The notes: generated by a model not told the origin, from the letters alone. A stretch of DNA of 64,000 bases from Erwinia sp. OLFS4 (GCF_002752165.1 NZ_MOMB01000053.1:24275-88274), one strand, 5' to 3'; positions 8,416 through 18,949 are shown, numbered from the stretch's first letter. Translations and numbers: made by a program.

Positions 8416-9954
8416 ATGAATCTGTTGAGATCCCTTGCAGCGGTCAGTTCGATGACGCTGTTTTCTCGCGTGCTGGGTTTTGCCCGCGATGCCATTGTTG
8501 CCCGTGTTTTTGGTGCTGGCATGGCCACCGATGCCTTCTTTGTTGCCTTTAAGCTGCCTAATCTGCTGCGGCGTATTTTTGCCGAAGGGGCATTTTCCCA
8601 GGCATTTGTTCCGATTCTGGCGGAATATAAAAATAATCAGGGTGAAGAGGCGACGCGCGTATTTATCACCTATGTTTCAGGCTTACTGACACTGGTGCTG
8701 GCGCTGGTTTCTGTCGTCGGCATGCTGGCTGCCCCCTGGGTTATCTGGCTAACCGCCCCGGGATTTGCCGATACCGTGGATAAGTTCACGCTGACAACCT
8801 CTCTGCTGCGTATCACCTTTCCCTATATTTTATTGATCTCACTGGCTTCCCTGGTGGGGGCGGTGCTTAATACCTGGAACCGTTTTTCGGTGCCGGCTTT
8901 TGCGCCAACCCTGCTTAATATCAGCATGATCCTTTTTGCGCTGTTTGCTGCGCCACATTTTCATCCGCCGGTACTGGCACTTGCCTGGTCAGTGGTTGTG
9001 GGGGGCGTGCTGCAACTGTTTTATCAGCTACCGCATCTGAAAAAAATCGGCATGCTGGTGCTGCCGCGCGTCAACCTGAAAGACAGCGGGGTCTGGCGGG
9101 TGCTGCGCCAGATGGGGCCGGCGATCCTCGGGGTTTCCGTCACCCAGGTTTCACTGATCATTAATACTATCTTCGCTTCATTCCTGGTCTCCGGTTCCGT
9201 CTCATGGATGTACTATGCTGACCGTCTGATGGAGTTTCCTTCCGGGGTGCTTGGCGTGGCGCTGGGAACCATTCTTTTGCCATCGATGGCGAAAAGCTTT
9301 GCCAGCGGCAATCATGACGAATACAGCCGTCTGATGGACTGGGGATTACGTCTCTGTTTTCTGCTGGCGTTGCCGAGCGCGGTGGGGATCGGTATCCTGG
9401 CGAAGCCGCTGACCGTTGCATTGTTTCAGTACGGTAAATTTACCGCGTTTGATGCCGCCATGACCCAGCGGGCGCTGGTTGCATATTCTGTAGGATTGAT
9501 GGGGCTTATCGTGGTGAAAGTGTTGGCGCCGGGCTTTTATTCGCGTCAGGACATTAAAACGCCGGTAAGAATTGCGCTGGTCACCCTGTTGATGACGCAG
9601 CTGATGAATCTGGCGTTTATTGGCCCGCTCAAGCATGCCGGCTTGTCGCTTTCTATTGGACTGGCGGCTTGCCTGAATGCGACGCTGCTTTACTGGCAGC
9701 TGCGGAAACGCAATATTTTTCAGCCACAGCCTGGCTGGTGCGGTTTTCTCTGGCGCTTAGCTGTCGGGATTATGGCAATGGTGTTGGTGCTGCTGACGTT
9801 ACTGCATTTTATGCCGGAATGGGCCAGCGGAAGCATGACATGGCGTTTACTGCGTCTGACCGGCGTGTGTATTGCCGGAGGCACCGCCTATTTTGCTGCC
9901 CTGGCACTGCTTGGTTTTCGCCTGCACCATTTTTCACGCCGGATGAGCGTTTAA
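8416..9954 (+). CDS. murJ: Lipid II flippase MurJ
   Basis: 512 residues, as expected for MurJ (MviN). It starts [25 protein letters not shown], with the conserved early Arg residues that line the central cavity, and continues with [21 protein letters not shown]. About 14 membrane segments of the MOP superfamily can be followed to the basic C-terminus. It moves lipid II across the inner membrane for peptidoglycan synthesis and is essential in E. coli. Good GCAGGA ribosome-binding site. It lies upstream of the flagellar cluster as in other enterobacteria. Confidence 0.97.
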   Translation: MNLLRSLAAVSSMTLFSRVLGFARDAIVARVFGAGMATDAFFVAFKLPNLLRRIFAEGAFSQAFVPILAEYKNNQGEEATRVFITYVSGLLTLVLALVSVVGMLAAPWVIWLTAPGFADTVDKFTLTTSLLRITFPYILLISLASLVGAVLNTWNRFSVPAFAPTLLNISMILFALFAAPHFHPPVLALAWSVVVGGVLQLFYQLPHLKKIGMLVLPRVNLKDSGVWRVLRQMGPAILGVSVTQVSLIINTIFASFLVSGSVSWMYYADRLMEFPSGVLGVALGTILLPSMAKSFASGNHDEYSRLMDWGLRLCFLLALPSAVGIGILAKPLTVALFQYGKFTAFDAAMTQRALVAYSVGLMGLIVVKVLAPGFYSRQDIKTPVRIALVTLLMTQLMNLAFIGPLKHAGLSLSIGLAACLNATLLYWQLRKRNIFQPQPGWCGFLWRLAVGIMAMVLVLLTLLHFMPEWASGSMTWRLLRLTGVCIAGGTAYFAALALLGFRLHHFSRRMSV

Positions 9955-10000
9955 CGCAGCAACGCGCCGGGTGCCGGGGCAGCGGGAATAGCGGAAAAGG

Positions 10001-10432
10001 TCAGTCTTTGTGGCTGAAAAAGCGCTGGCCGGTTGCCTGGCCGTCCGGGCCGTAAAATTGTTGTGACTGTAACGGGCGCAGCGCATTAAGCATCTGTTCG
10101 GTATGGGCCATCTGATGATTCAGTAGCAGCGCGTTATGCTGGTTTTTATCGCGCAGACGGATCGAACTCTGCTGAATCAGCGACCAGCGCTGAGCCAGCT
10201 GCGGCTGATCACTGTATGGGGCATGCAGGCCTGACTTTTCGCTGGCCTCACGCCGCATCTGTTCAATATAATTCAGCGTGGCCAGCAGGGCGCTTTTATC
10301 TTCGGTAATGCGTTGCAACAGGTTGCTGTTCACCTGGCCGGCAGAGAGCTGTTGTTGTTCTGCGTCCATAATATCGCTCAGGGAGGCAAGTACCTCCAGC
10401 ATTTTGTCCAGGGAAGAGAGCAGCATGTTCAT
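10001..10432 (-). CDS. flgN: Flagellar export chaperone FlgN
   Basis: 143 residues, close to the 138-140 of enteric FlgN. Small, helical and Gln/Leu-rich, beginning MNMLLSSLDKMLEVLASLSDIMDAEQQQL. FlgN is a cytosolic type III export chaperone for the hook-filament junction proteins FlgK and FlgL, both encoded in this window. It follows flgM after 5 bases, so both are in the flgAMN unit. Confidence 0.93.
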   Translation of the reverse strand: MNMLLSSLDKMLEVLASLSDIMDAEQQQLSAGQVNSNLLQRITEDKSALLATLNYIEQMRREASEKSGLHAPYSDQPQLAQRWSLIQQSSIRLRDKNQHNALLLNHQMAHTEQMLNALRPLQSQQFYGPDGQATGQRFFSHKD

Positions 10433-10437
10433 GTTAA

Positions 10438-10734
10438 TCAGTTATCCTGTAAGGATGATTTAGCCTCCTGAATCAGAGCGTCGGCGATTTTACCGGCATC
10501 CATTTTCAGTTCGCCATTGCGAATAGCGGTTTTCAGCTGCTCAACGCGTACGGCGTCGATGTCCTGCGAGCTGGCTTTGGTCAACTGAGACTTGGCATCG
10601 CTCAGTACCACCTGGGTACCTGGCTGGCTGGTTTTATTCTCAGGCGCTCGCGCTTTGCTCAAGGGGGCGTCATGGTTTTCACGCGGCTGAACGGTTGCTG
10701 CCGGCTTTAAAGGCTGCGTTCTGTCGATACTCAT
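10438..10734 (-). CDS. flgM: Anti-sigma-28 factor FlgM
   Basis: 98 residues, against 97 in E. coli. It starts MSIDRTQPLKP, has a polar unfolded N-terminal half, and the sigma-28-binding C-terminal helices with VEQLKTAIRNGELKMDAGKIADALI. It holds FliA inactive until the hook-basal body is complete and FlgM is exported. A sigma-28 promoter lies upstream in the flgA-flgM gap, so FliA can drive its own inhibitor. Confidence 0.95.
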   Translation of the reverse strand: MSIDRTQPLKPAATVQPRENHDAPLSKARAPENKTSQPGTQVVLSDAKSQLTKASSQDIDAVRVEQLKTAIRNGELKMDAGKIADALIQEAKSSLQDN

Positions 10735-10914
10735 AATCTGGCTCCTGTTAATTCAGATCCGGAACCTGCTGTTAATTGCGTCACAACCAACAATATCCTT
10801 TTTTATTTCCCAGCATGTCTGCGGGAAAATCGCCGTTAATTGTCAGGTTGTCACTCGCTGAATTCACAGGAACAGGTGGTCTGAGAACGAATTCTACGCT
10901 GAATGATGTTTACT

Positions 10915-10941
10915 CTATCGGCAGAAGTGAGCCCTTCTTTA
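10915..10941 (-). promoter_or_regulatory. Sigma-28 (FliA) promoter for flgM-flgN
   Basis: On the minus strand TAAAGAAG (10941-10934), an 11-bp spacer, and GCCGATAG (10922-10915) match the enteric FliA consensus TAAAGTTT-N11-GCCGATAA. It starts 6 bases past the flgA stop and points at flgM, as in Salmonella, where flgM has a class 3 promoter. Confidence 0.82.
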
Positions 10942-10946
10942 GTGTT

Positions 10947-11606
10947 TTATAACGATATAAGAATTTTCCCATCATCATTCACTTTTCCACTGACAATCTG
11001 GCCGGAGTGCATTCTTACCCGTACGGATTGCGTTGCCGCTGCATTATTCATCGCCCGGCCTTCACTGGTTACTGTAAATCCTTCTCCTGATGCGGTAACC
11101 ATCACGTTTTGCCCGGCTTTTACCCGCCACGGCTGACGTACCATCATCATATTTACCGGCTGGCCGGCGATAATATCACGCAAAGAGATAGCACCAATGA
11201 CTTCATCCGGGCTGACTGCGGTGCGCGCCGGCAACTTATCAAGGCGACCTTTCTTTATTGTAATATCTCCGGCAGTGACTGCCGTGTTGCGCGTAATTTG
11301 CCGGGCGGCCACGACATAGTCACCGGTAACCTGTACTTCCACCTGAATGTAGCGGCGATTGTGCCCGCAGTTGGCGGCAACGCTGATTAATCCCCAGCGT
11401 CTGGCATTACCTGGCAAAGAAAACTGAGGATGCTCACAGGATGGCCACTGAGCTTGCGGGGTTTTCACCGTTACCGTCACCGTGCCGCTATTTTGTCCAT
11501 TACGGGCTTTGAAAAATTGATCGAGCTGGCTTGTCAGATCGCTGGCACAGACCGGTAAGCTCAGCAGGCCCAGTGCGGCGATCGCCAGCATTTTCAGTTT
11601 GTTCAT
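10947..11606 (-). CDS. flgA: Flagellar P-ring assembly chaperone FlgA
   Basis: 219 residues, the usual FlgA length. A Sec signal peptide is visible (MNKLKMLAIAALGLLSLPVCAS). The middle and C-terminal parts hold the SAF-type domain with AARQITRNTAVTAGDI and GQPVNMMMVRQPWRVKAGQNV. FlgA is periplasmic and assists FlgI in forming the P ring. It is divergent from flgB with 154 bases between the starts; that gap should contain the FlhDC-controlled promoters, though I cannot place the boxes with confidence. Confidence 0.95.
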   Translation of the reverse strand: MNKLKMLAIAALGLLSLPVCASDLTSQLDQFFKARNGQNSGTVTVTVKTPQAQWPSCEHPQFSLPGNARRWGLISVAANCGHNRRYIQVEVQVTGDYVVAARQITRNTAVTAGDITIKKGRLDKLPARTAVSPDEVIGAISLRDIIAGQPVNMMMVRQPWRVKAGQNVMVTASGEGFTVTSEGRAMNNAAATQSVRVRMHSGQIVSGKVNDDGKILISL

Positions 11607-11760
11607 CGCATCATTCCTTATTCATCCTTAAGCGATTTTACCGGTGCCAGTGGTCAGCCAAAGGGCAAATTAGCTGCGCTTTTTGCCGCTATTCTGCCGA
11701 TCGTTCTGTTAGCCGGCGATTATGCTGTTAGCTCGGAAAACCGTTAAATATGGAGGGCAC

Positions 11761-12174
11761 ATGCTTGACAAACTGGATGCAGCCTTACGGTTCCAGACTG
11801 AAGCGCTCAATTTGCGCGCACAACGTCAGGAAATCCTAGCATCGAATATTGCTAATGCTGATACCCCGGGGTATCAGGCGCGCGATATTGATTTTGCCAG
11901 TCAGCTAAAAAACGTGATGGATAACGGGCGAGCGCAGGGTTCAGGTATGTCTCTGGCGATCACTTCGCCCCGCCATATTCCGGCGGAAACTTTTCAGCCT
12001 GCCGCGCTGGATTTGCTGTATCGCGTGCCGGACCAGCCCGCAATGGACGGCAACACTGTTGATATGGATCGCGAGCGTACGCAGTTTGCCGATAACAGTC
12101 TCAAATATCAGACCGATCTCACCGTGCTTAACAGCCAGATGAAAAGCATGATGTCAGTGCTGCAGGGGCAATAA
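11761..12174 (+). CDS. flgB: Flagellar proximal rod protein FlgB
   Basis: 137 residues, as in E. coli, from [19 protein letters not shown], which is preceded by GGAGG; the longer in-frame start at 11722 has no support. It carries the rod-protein motif [21 protein letters not shown]. FlgB is part of the proximal rod that connects the MS ring and export gate to the rest of the rod. First gene of flgBCDEFGHIJ, with a 3-base gap to flgC. Confidence 0.96.
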   Translation: MLDKLDAALRFQTEALNLRAQRQEILASNIANADTPGYQARDIDFASQLKNVMDNGRAQGSGMSLAITSPRHIPAETFQPAALDLLYRVPDQPAMDGNTVDMDRERTQFADNSLKYQTDLTVLNSQMKSMMSVLQGQ

Positions 12175-12177
12175 CCG

Positions 12178-12582
12178 ATGGCACTTTTAAATATTTTTGA
12201 TATTGCCGGTTCGGCAATGACGGCGCAATCGCAACGTATGAACGTCAGTGCCAGCAACCTGGCGAATGCTGACAGCGTCACCGGCCCCGACGGGCAGCCC
12301 TACACGGCCAAACAGGTGGTATTTCAGGTTGACGCCCGCCCGGGATCGCCCACTGGTGGGGTAAAGGTTGCTGAAGTGGTTGACGATCCAACGCCGTCAA
12401 AACTGGTTTATGAACCGGGCAATCCGATGGCGGATGATAAAGGCTATGTCAGGATGCCAAACGTGAATGTTGTGGCCGAAACGGTGAATACCCTGTCGGC
12501 TTCGCGCAGTTATCAGGCTAACGTCGAGGTGCTTAACACCGTTAAGCAGTTAATGATGAAAACGCTGACTTTGGGCCAGTAA
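12178..12582 (+). CDS. flgC: Flagellar proximal rod protein FlgC
   Basis: 134 residues, the E. coli length. N-terminal rod motif [19 protein letters not shown] and C-terminal [24 protein letters not shown], the paired helices typical of axial proteins. It forms the proximal rod with FlgB and FlgF and follows flgB after 3 bases, so translation is probably coupled. Confidence 0.96.
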   Translation: MALLNIFDIAGSAMTAQSQRMNVSASNLANADSVTGPDGQPYTAKQVVFQVDARPGSPTGGVKVAEVVDDPTPSKLVYEPGNPMADDKGYVRMPNVNVVAETVNTLSASRSYQANVEVLNTVKQLMMKTLTLGQ

Positions 12583-12592
12583 GGAGCACAAC

Positions 12593-13276
12593 ATGGGTAT
12601 TGCCGTTGGCGTCAATGATTTAGCCACAATTAAAAATAATGCGCTGGCTTCCGGTGCAGCAAGCAGCAAAAGCGGTAACAGTGCTGCTGATTTAAATGAC
12701 CAGTTTTTAACGTTGCTGGTGACGCAGTTAAAAAATCAGGATCCTACCAATCCAATGGATAACAGCCAGATGACCTCGCAACTGGCACAGATTAATACCC
12801 TGAGCGGTATTGAAAAACTGAATACTACCCTCGGGGCAATTTCAGGTCAGATCAATACATCGCAATCACTGCAGGCATCAACGCTGATTGACCATGGTGT
12901 GATGGTGGAAGGTTCAAAAATCCTGGCGGGTAGCGGGACAACTACGCCATTTGGCATTGAACTGGCGCAGGCATCTACCAGCACCATTGCCACTATAACC
13001 AATGCCAGTGGCGATGTGATGCGCACCATTGACCTCGGTGCGTTATCCAGTGGGGTGCATATCTTTTCGTGGGATGGCACCGATACCAGCGGCGCTAGCG
13101 TGGCTGACGGCAAGTACAACGTGTCTTTTACCGCCAGCAACAGCACCGGGCAGCTGACCGCCCAACCGCTGAATTACGCCTATATCAGCGGCGTGACTAC
13201 TGACAGCCATGGCGCAATTTTAGACCTTGGTACCTACGGTACAACGACGCTGGATAAAGTGCGTCAGATCCTTTAA
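12593..13276 (+). CDS. flgD: Flagellar hook-capping protein FlgD
   Basis: 227 residues; E. coli FlgD has 231. The conserved N-terminal segment reads LNDQFLTLLVTQLKNQDPTNPMDNSQMTSQLA in overlapping parts, followed by the FlgD Ig-like and tudor-like region with FSWDGTDTSGASVADGKY. It caps the growing hook and guides FlgE assembly. AAGGAG ribosome-binding site before the ATG. Confidence 0.95.
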   Translation: MGIAVGVNDLATIKNNALASGAASSKSGNSAADLNDQFLTLLVTQLKNQDPTNPMDNSQMTSQLAQINTLSGIEKLNTTLGAISGQINTSQSLQASTLIDHGVMVEGSKILAGSGTTTPFGIELAQASTSTIATITNASGDVMRTIDLGALSSGVHIFSWDGTDTSGASVADGKYNVSFTASNSTGQLTAQPLNYAYISGVTTDSHGAILDLGTYGTTTLDKVRQIL

Positions 13277-13301
13277 TTCCTTAGCTTCTCAGGAGTGACA
13301 T

Positions 13302-14516
13302 ATGTCATTTTCACAAGCAGTCAGCGGCCTGAATGCGGCGTCCAGTAATCTTGACGTTATTGGTAACAATATTGCCAACTCAGCCACCGTCGGATTTAAG
13401 TCCAGTACTATCGCCTTTGCCGATATGTTTGCAGGTTCGCAGGTTGGTCTTGGTACCAAAGTGGCGGCCGTGAGGCAGAATTTTGCTGATGGCGCGACTA
13501 CCACCACCAGCCGCGGGCTGGATGTTGCCATTAGCCAGGCCGGTTTCTTTCGCATGAAGGATGATTCTGGCAACATCTATTACAGCCGTAACGGCCAGTT
13601 TACCCTGAATGCCGATCGCACTATTGTTAATGCCGACGGGATGGCGCTGACAGGTTATCCGGCAACCGGCACGCCGCCTGCGGTGCAGACCGGGGCCAAT
13701 CCGGTTGCGTTGACGATTCCTGACGCGGCGATGGCGGCCCGCGCCACCACCAGCGGCGCGCTTACTGCCAGCCTGAATTCCTCAGAGAAAGCCCCGGCGA
13801 CCGCCTGGGACAGCACCAATATTTCTGACTCGATGTATAACGCCAAGTCATCAATGACTGCTTACGATTCATTGGGTAATAGCCACACCGTCGACCTCTA
13901 TTTTGTCAAATCTGCGACTGCGGAAAATACCTGGGACGTATATCCAATAGACGCGGCTACCGGCGAGCAGAGTGACAAAACCACGCTGACCTTTAATACC
14001 AGCGGTCAGCTGACTTCTTCTCCCAACGTCACCGTTAAGCTCGGTGAGCTGAATGGCTCGGCACCCGGTCAGACATTCACCCTGAGCATGACCGGCTCGA
14101 CCCAGCAGAACACCGGTAGTATCAGTACCTTTGGTAACCCGACTCAGGACGGTTATAAACCGGGCAACCTGACCAGTTATCAGATTAACGATGACGGCAC
14201 TGTGGTGGGGAATTACTCCAATGAGAAATCGCAGGTGTTAGGCCAGATTGTGCTGGCTAACTTTGCCAACCCGGAAGGACTGAAACCCGAAGGTAACAAT
14301 GTCTGGGCTGCTACTGCTTCTTCCGGTCAGGCGTTGGTGGGCCTGGCGGGCACCGGTAACCTTGGCACGCTGACCGCCGGCGCGCTGGAATCGTCAAATG
14401 TCGATCTCAGTAAAGAGCTGGTGAATATGATCGTAGCTCAGCGTAATTACCAGTCTAATGCGCAGACAATTAAGACCCAGGATCAGATTCTCAATACCCT
14501 GGTCAACCTGCGTTAA
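13302..14516 (+). CDS. flgE: Flagellar hook protein FlgE
   Basis: 404 residues, within the usual range. It begins MSFSQAVSGLNAASSNLDVIGNNIANSATVGFK in overlapping parts, the axial-protein motif, and ends SNVDLSKELVNMIVAQRNYQSN with the C-terminal helix that packs in the hook. The middle domain is Ser/Thr/Gly-rich, as expected for the exposed hook surface. AGGAG ribosome-binding site 25 bases after flgD. Confidence 0.97.
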   Translation: MSFSQAVSGLNAASSNLDVIGNNIANSATVGFKSSTIAFADMFAGSQVGLGTKVAAVRQNFADGATTTTSRGLDVAISQAGFFRMKDDSGNIYYSRNGQFTLNADRTIVNADGMALTGYPATGTPPAVQTGANPVALTIPDAAMAARATTSGALTASLNSSEKAPATAWDSTNISDSMYNAKSSMTAYDSLGNSHTVDLYFVKSATAENTWDVYPIDAATGEQSDKTTLTFNTSGQLTSSPNVTVKLGELNGSAPGQTFTLSMTGSTQQNTGSISTFGNPTQDGYKPGNLTSYQINDDGTVVGNYSNEKSQVLGQIVLANFANPEGLKPEGNNVWAATASSGQALVGLAGTGNLGTLTAGALESSNVDLSKELVNMIVAQRNYQSNAQTIKTQDQILNTLVNLR

Positions 14517-14536
14517 TCGCTTAACGGGACGTTGCT

Positions 14537-15292
14537 ATGGACCACGCGATATATACCGCAATGGGGGCTGCATCACAAACCCTCGACATGCAGGCGGTGA
14601 CCGCCAGCAATCTGGCCAATGCCTCAACGCCGGGTTTTCGCCAGCAGCTGATGGCCATGCGGGCGGTGCCGGTCACGGGAGAATCTCTGCCTACCCGTAC
14701 CCTGGTAACCGCTTCCACCCCTGGGGCCGATATGACCCAGGGGGCGCTCGACTTTACCGGACGTAATCTTGATGTCGCCCTGCAACAGGATGGCTGGCTG
14801 GCAATACAAACGGCAGATGGCAGCGAGGCTTATACCCGTAACGGCAATATCGAGGTTAGTCCTGATGGTCAGCTTACTATTCAGGGCCATCCGGTGATGG
14901 GAGATGGCGGGCCTATCGCGATTCCCCAGGGGGCGAAACTAACCATTGCCAGCGACGGCAGTATCACCTCACTTAACCCTGGCGATCAGCCTAATGCCAC
15001 GGTGTTAATTGGCAAGCTGAAAATGGTGAAAGCCAGCGCACAGGAAGTGACGCGCGGTGATGATGGTATGTTTCGTCTCAATGCTGATGCCCGCGCGGCG
15101 CGCGGCGCGGTACTGCAAAACGACCCGACTATCCACCTGATGCTAGGCGTACTGGAAGGCAGCAATGTCAAGCCGGTTGAAACCATGGTGGACATGATCA
15201 ATAACGCCCGACGCTTTGAGATGCAAATGAAAGTGATCTCCAGTGTTGATCAGAATGAACAACGTGCAAACCAGCTGCTTTCAATGAGCTGA
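14537..15292 (+). CDS. flgF: Flagellar proximal rod protein FlgF
   Basis: 251 residues, as in E. coli. N-terminal motif MDHAIYTAMGAASQTLDMQAVTASNLANASTPGFR in overlapping parts and the C-terminal LEGSNVKPVETMVDMINNARRFEMQMK. Rod component between FlgB/FlgC and the distal rod FlgG; paralogous to the next gene. Confidence 0.96.
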   Translation: MDHAIYTAMGAASQTLDMQAVTASNLANASTPGFRQQLMAMRAVPVTGESLPTRTLVTASTPGADMTQGALDFTGRNLDVALQQDGWLAIQTADGSEAYTRNGNIEVSPDGQLTIQGHPVMGDGGPIAIPQGAKLTIASDGSITSLNPGDQPNATVLIGKLKMVKASAQEVTRGDDGMFRLNADARAARGAVLQNDPTIHLMLGVLEGSNVKPVETMVDMINNARRFEMQMKVISSVDQNEQRANQLLSMS

Positions 15293-15307
15293 GCGTGAGG
15301 AAAATCA

Positions 15308-16090
15308 ATGATTAGTTCTTTATGGATTGCCAAAACCGGTCTTGAGGCACAGCAGACCAATATGGATGTTATTGCCAACAACCTGGCAAACGTCAGTACC
15401 AGTGGTTTTAAACGTCAGCGTGCGGTTTTTGAGGATCTGATGTATCAGACGTTGCGCCAGCCCGGCGCCCAGTCTTCAGATCAGACTAACCTGCCATCTG
15501 GTTTACAAATCGGCACCGGAACGCGTCCGGTCAGCACTGAACGCCTGCACACGCAGGGCAATCTGTCAAAAACCGACAACTCGAAAGACGTTGCCATTAA
15601 CGGCATGGGTTTTTTCCAGGTTCAGATGCCGGATGGCTCACTTGCTTATACCCGCGACGGTTCTTTTCAGACCGATCAGAACGGCCAGCTGGTCACTAAC
15701 GCCGGTTTCCCGGTGCAGCCAGGGATTACCATTCCGGCGAATGCCGTCAGCATGACCATCAGTCAGGATGGTGTGGTAACGGTGACTCAGCAGGGCAACG
15801 CGCAGCCGGTGCAGGTCGGTCAGTTGACTCTCAGTACCTTTATGAACGAAGCGGGGCTGGAGAGTAAGGGACAGAACCTGTATCAGGAAACCCAGGCTTC
15901 CGGTGCCCCGACCGAGAGTAATCCTGGCCAGAACGGTACCGGCACGCTTTTTCAGGGGTATGTAGAGGCCTCGAACGTCAGCGTGGCAGAGGAACTGGTC
16001 ACCATGATCCAGACTCAGCGTGCTTATGAAATTAACAGCAAAGCGGTCAGTACCTCTGACCAGATGCTGGCAAAACTGACGCAGTTGTAA
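15308..16090 (+). CDS. flgG: Flagellar distal rod protein FlgG
   Basis: 260 residues, the fixed length of enteric FlgG. It starts [35 protein letters not shown] in overlapping parts and ends [26 protein letters not shown]. It builds the distal rod that crosses the periplasm through the P and L rings. A perfect 13-bp stem starts 5 bases after its stop. Confidence 0.97.
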   Translation: MISSLWIAKTGLEAQQTNMDVIANNLANVSTSGFKRQRAVFEDLMYQTLRQPGAQSSDQTNLPSGLQIGTGTRPVSTERLHTQGNLSKTDNSKDVAINGMGFFQVQMPDGSLAYTRDGSFQTDQNGQLVTNAGFPVQPGITIPANAVSMTISQDGVVTVTQQGNAQPVQVGQLTLSTFMNEAGLESKGQNLYQETQASGAPTESNPGQNGTGTLFQGYVEASNVSVAEELVTMIQTQRAYEINSKAVSTSDQMLAKLTQL

Positions 16091-16094
16091 TTCT

Positions 16095-16124
16095 CCCTTC
16101 TGCGCGGTTTGCCGCGCAGAAGGG
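16095..16124 (+). other. Perfect 13-bp stem-loop between flgG and flgH
   Basis: CCCTTCTGCGCGG (16095-16107), TTTG loop, CCGCGCAGAAGGG (16112-16124). No T-run follows, so it is not a standard intrinsic terminator; a role in mRNA processing or 3'-end protection inside the operon is inferred. Confidence 0.75.
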
Positions 16125-16177
16125 CCGGCGGCAGTCGTCTAAAAACACCTATTCCTATTATTGAAGGTTTTATTTCC

Positions 16178-16879
16178 ATGGCGAAGCACACATCAATGCC
16201 TGGACGGGGGTTAGTTGCCGCACTGCTGCTAACACTTAATGGTTGTGCGCTGGTTCCCCGGACGCCACTGGTAAAGGGGCCGACAACGGCACAGCCCGTT
16301 CCTGCTCAGCCACCGGTGACCAATGGGTCTATTTTTCAGGGGGTGATGCCCATGAACTACGGTTATCAGCCGCTGTTTGAGGACCGTCGTCCACGTAATG
16401 TTGGCGATACGCTGACAATTGTGCTGCAGGAAAACGTCAGTGCCAGTAAAAATTCTTCGGCAAACGCTACACGCAATGGCAGTACCAGCTTAGGTATGAG
16501 CGTGGTGCCGCGTTACCTCTCCGGTCCGCTTGGCAATAACCGTGCTGATATTGCCGGGGAAGGCAAAAATGATTTTGCCGGCAAAGGTGGGGCAACCGCC
16601 AATAACACCTTCACCGGCACGATTACCGTTACTGTTAATCAGGTATTGCCGAACGGCAACCTGAATGTGGTGGGTGAAAAACAGATCGAGATAAATCAGG
16701 GAACTGAGTTTATCCGCTTCTCTGGCGTGGTGAATCCCCGCACCATCAGCGGTTCCAACACGGTTATTTCTACGCAGGTTGCGGATGCACGTATTGAGTA
16801 TGTCGGTAACGGCTATATCAATGAAGCGCAGACCATGGGCTGGCTGCAACGTTTCTTCCTCAATCTGTCACCGATGTAA
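16178..16879 (+). CDS. flgH: Flagellar L-ring protein FlgH (lipoprotein)
   Basis: 233 residues from [11 protein letters not shown], matching the 232 of E. coli; the upstream in-frame start at 16109 would begin inside the intergenic hairpin region. The signal peptide ends in a lipobox LLLTLNGC. The mature part has [25 protein letters not shown], and the end [10 protein letters not shown] and [21 protein letters not shown]. It forms the L ring, the rod bushing in the outer membrane. Confidence 0.96.
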   Translation: MAKHTSMPGRGLVAALLLTLNGCALVPRTPLVKGPTTAQPVPAQPPVTNGSIFQGVMPMNYGYQPLFEDRRPRNVGDTLTIVLQENVSASKNSSANATRNGSTSLGMSVVPRYLSGPLGNNRADIAGEGKNDFAGKGGATANNTFTGTITVTVNQVLPNGNLNVVGEKQIEINQGTEFIRFSGVVNPRTISGSNTVISTQVADARIEYVGNGYINEAQTMGWLQRFFLNLSPM

Positions 16880-16893
16880 GAGGTTTATTTATT

Positions 16894-18000
16894 ATGCGTC
16901 ACCTGTTATTTCTTCGTGCTCTGGCGCTGTGTCTGATGCTGATTTGTCTTGCTGTGCGTGCCGATCGTATCCGCGATCTGACTAGTGTGCAGGGGGTACG
17001 TGATAACTCGTTAATCGGTTATGGCCTGGTGGTAGGGCTGGATGGTACAGGCGACCAGACGACGCAGACGCCTTTCACCACCCAGAGCGTGAATAACATG
17101 CTGTCACAGCTGGGTATTACCGTGCCTGCCGGAACGAACATGCAGCTAAAAAACGTGGCGGCTGTGATGGTGACCGCCCGCTTGCCTGCTTTCAGCCGTC
17201 AGGGACAGACGATTGACGTGGTGGTGTCTTCTATGGGTAATGCGAAAAGTCTGCGCGGGGGGACATTGCTGATGACGCCGCTAAAAGGGGTCGATAACCA
17301 GGTTTATGCACTGGCTCAGGGTAACATTCTGGTTGGCGGTGCCGGTGCAGCGGCCGGAGGTTCCAGCGTGCAGGTAAACCAGCTTAACGGTGGGCGTATT
17401 ACCGCTGGGGCAACCATAGAACGCGAGATTTCAAGCAACTTTGGTAGCAGCAATACGATTAATCTGCAGCTTAATGAAGATGATTTTTCCACAGCACAAC
17501 GCATTAGCGAGGCAATTAACCGCCAGGGGTATGGCATTGCTCAACCCCTGGATGCCCGAACCGTACAGGTGCGACTGCCGCCAGGCAATGCCTCGCAGGT
17601 GCGTACCCTGGCATATATTCAGGATCTGGATGTGCCGGTACCAATACAGGATGCCAAAGTAATCATTAATTCGCGCACCGGCACTGTGGTGATGAACCGC
17701 GAAGTGATGCTGAGCGCTTGTGCGGTAGCCCAGGGCAATCTGTCGGTTACGGTGAATCAGCAGCAAAATGTCAGCCAGCCTGATACGCCATTCGCCGGGG
17801 GTAAAACAGTGGTGACCCCGCAAACCCAGATCGATTTACGTCAGTCCAACGGTGCGCTGCAAAGCGTGAATGCCAGTGCCAACCTTAACAGCGTGGTGCG
17901 TGCACTGAATGCGCTGGGTGCCACACCGATGGATTTGATGTCGATTCTGCAATCTATGCAGAGTGCGGGTTGTCTGCGTGCCCGGGTGGAAATTAACTAA
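16894..18000 (+). CDS. flgI: Flagellar P-ring protein FlgI
   Basis: 368 residues, against 365 in E. coli. Signal peptide [21 protein letters not shown], cleaved before [10 protein letters not shown]. Conserved segments include [19 protein letters not shown] and, at the end, [28 protein letters not shown]. It forms the P ring in the peptidoglycan layer with help from FlgA. Its last base of the stop is the first base of the flgJ ATG, so translation is coupled. Confidence 0.96.
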   Translation: MRHLLFLRALALCLMLICLAVRADRIRDLTSVQGVRDNSLIGYGLVVGLDGTGDQTTQTPFTTQSVNNMLSQLGITVPAGTNMQLKNVAAVMVTARLPAFSRQGQTIDVVVSSMGNAKSLRGGTLLMTPLKGVDNQVYALAQGNILVGGAGAAAGGSSVQVNQLNGGRITAGATIEREISSNFGSSNTINLQLNEDDFSTAQRISEAINRQGYGIAQPLDARTVQVRLPPGNASQVRTLAYIQDLDVPVPIQDAKVIINSRTGTVVMNREVMLSACAVAQGNLSVTVNQQQNVSQPDTPFAGGKTVVTPQTQIDLRQSNGALQSVNASANLNSVVRALNALGATPMDLMSILQSMQSAGCLRARVEIN

Positions 18001-18938
18001 TGAACGATACGCAATCGCTGATGAACGCGGCTTATGACAGCCGCTCACTGAATGCGCTTAAACGGGCGGCAAGTGCGGATCCGAAAGCCCATGCACGCGA
18101 AGTTGCAAAGCAGGTAGAGGGGATGTTTGTGCAGATGATGCTGAAAAGTATGCGCGATGCCCTGCCAAAGGATGGTTTGCTGAGCAATGATCAGTCGCGA
18201 CTTTATACCTCAATGTACGATCAGCAGATAGCGCAACAGATAGGTGAAAAAGGGTTAGGACTGGCCGATACCATCGTACAGCAGATGGCCGGTCCCCAGG
18301 CGCCGGATGAAAATGCCGGTAGCGTACCGATGGCGCTGGATAAAAGGTTCATTAATACGCTGCCTCCGCTAATGATGACGCAGATGGTAAGCCGTGCGGT
18401 TCCGCACATGCCGCCTGCTGATGCGACGATGCATGCAGATAGCGCACAGTTTCTTGCCCGGTTATCACAACCGGCGCAAATGGCCAGCCGGCAAAGCGGG
18501 ATCCCGCATCATCTTATCCTGGCTCAGGCTGCACTGGAGTCCGGCTGGGGGCAGCGTGAGATTCTGACGCAGGATGGCCGCCGCAGTTACAACATTTTTG
18601 CTATCAAAGCCAATGCCAGCTGGCAGGGGAAAACCACGGAAGTGATGACCACCGAATATGAAAACGGTGTGGCCCACAAGATAAAACAAAAATTCCGCGT
18701 TTATGACTCTTACTTTGACGCACTGAATGATTACGTCAGGCTGCTGAGCAGTAATCCGCGTTACGCGGCAGTGACAACGGCGTCAACTCCGGAACAGGCT
18801 GCCCATGCTTTACAACAGGCGGGTTACGCCACCGATCCGCAATATGCCCGTAAGCTGGTAGGAATGATTCAGCAATTCAGAAATATAGGTGAAAAAGTCG
18901 TCAAAGCATATAGCGGTGATTTAACCACACTGTTTTAA
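18000..18938 (+). CDS. flgJ: Rod cap and peptidoglycan hydrolase FlgJ
   Basis: 312 residues, close to the 313 of E. coli. The N-terminal half is the rod-capping domain (VEGMFVQMMLKSMRDALPKDGL). The C-terminal half is a glucosaminidase/muramidase domain with LILAQAALESGWGQREI, whose Glu is the expected catalytic residue, and SYNIFAIKA. It opens the cell wall for the growing rod. It has no signal peptide, in line with export through the flagellar system. Confidence 0.96.
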   Translation: MNDTQSLMNAAYDSRSLNALKRAASADPKAHAREVAKQVEGMFVQMMLKSMRDALPKDGLLSNDQSRLYTSMYDQQIAQQIGEKGLGLADTIVQQMAGPQAPDENAGSVPMALDKRFINTLPPLMMTQMVSRAVPHMPPADATMHADSAQFLARLSQPAQMASRQSGIPHHLILAQAALESGWGQREILTQDGRRSYNIFAIKANASWQGKTTEVMTTEYENGVAHKIKQKFRVYDSYFDALNDYVRLLSSNPRYAAVTTASTPEQAAHALQQAGYATDPQYARKLVGMIQQFRNIGEKVVKAYSGDLTTLF

Positions 18939-18949
18939 CGCATATATCC

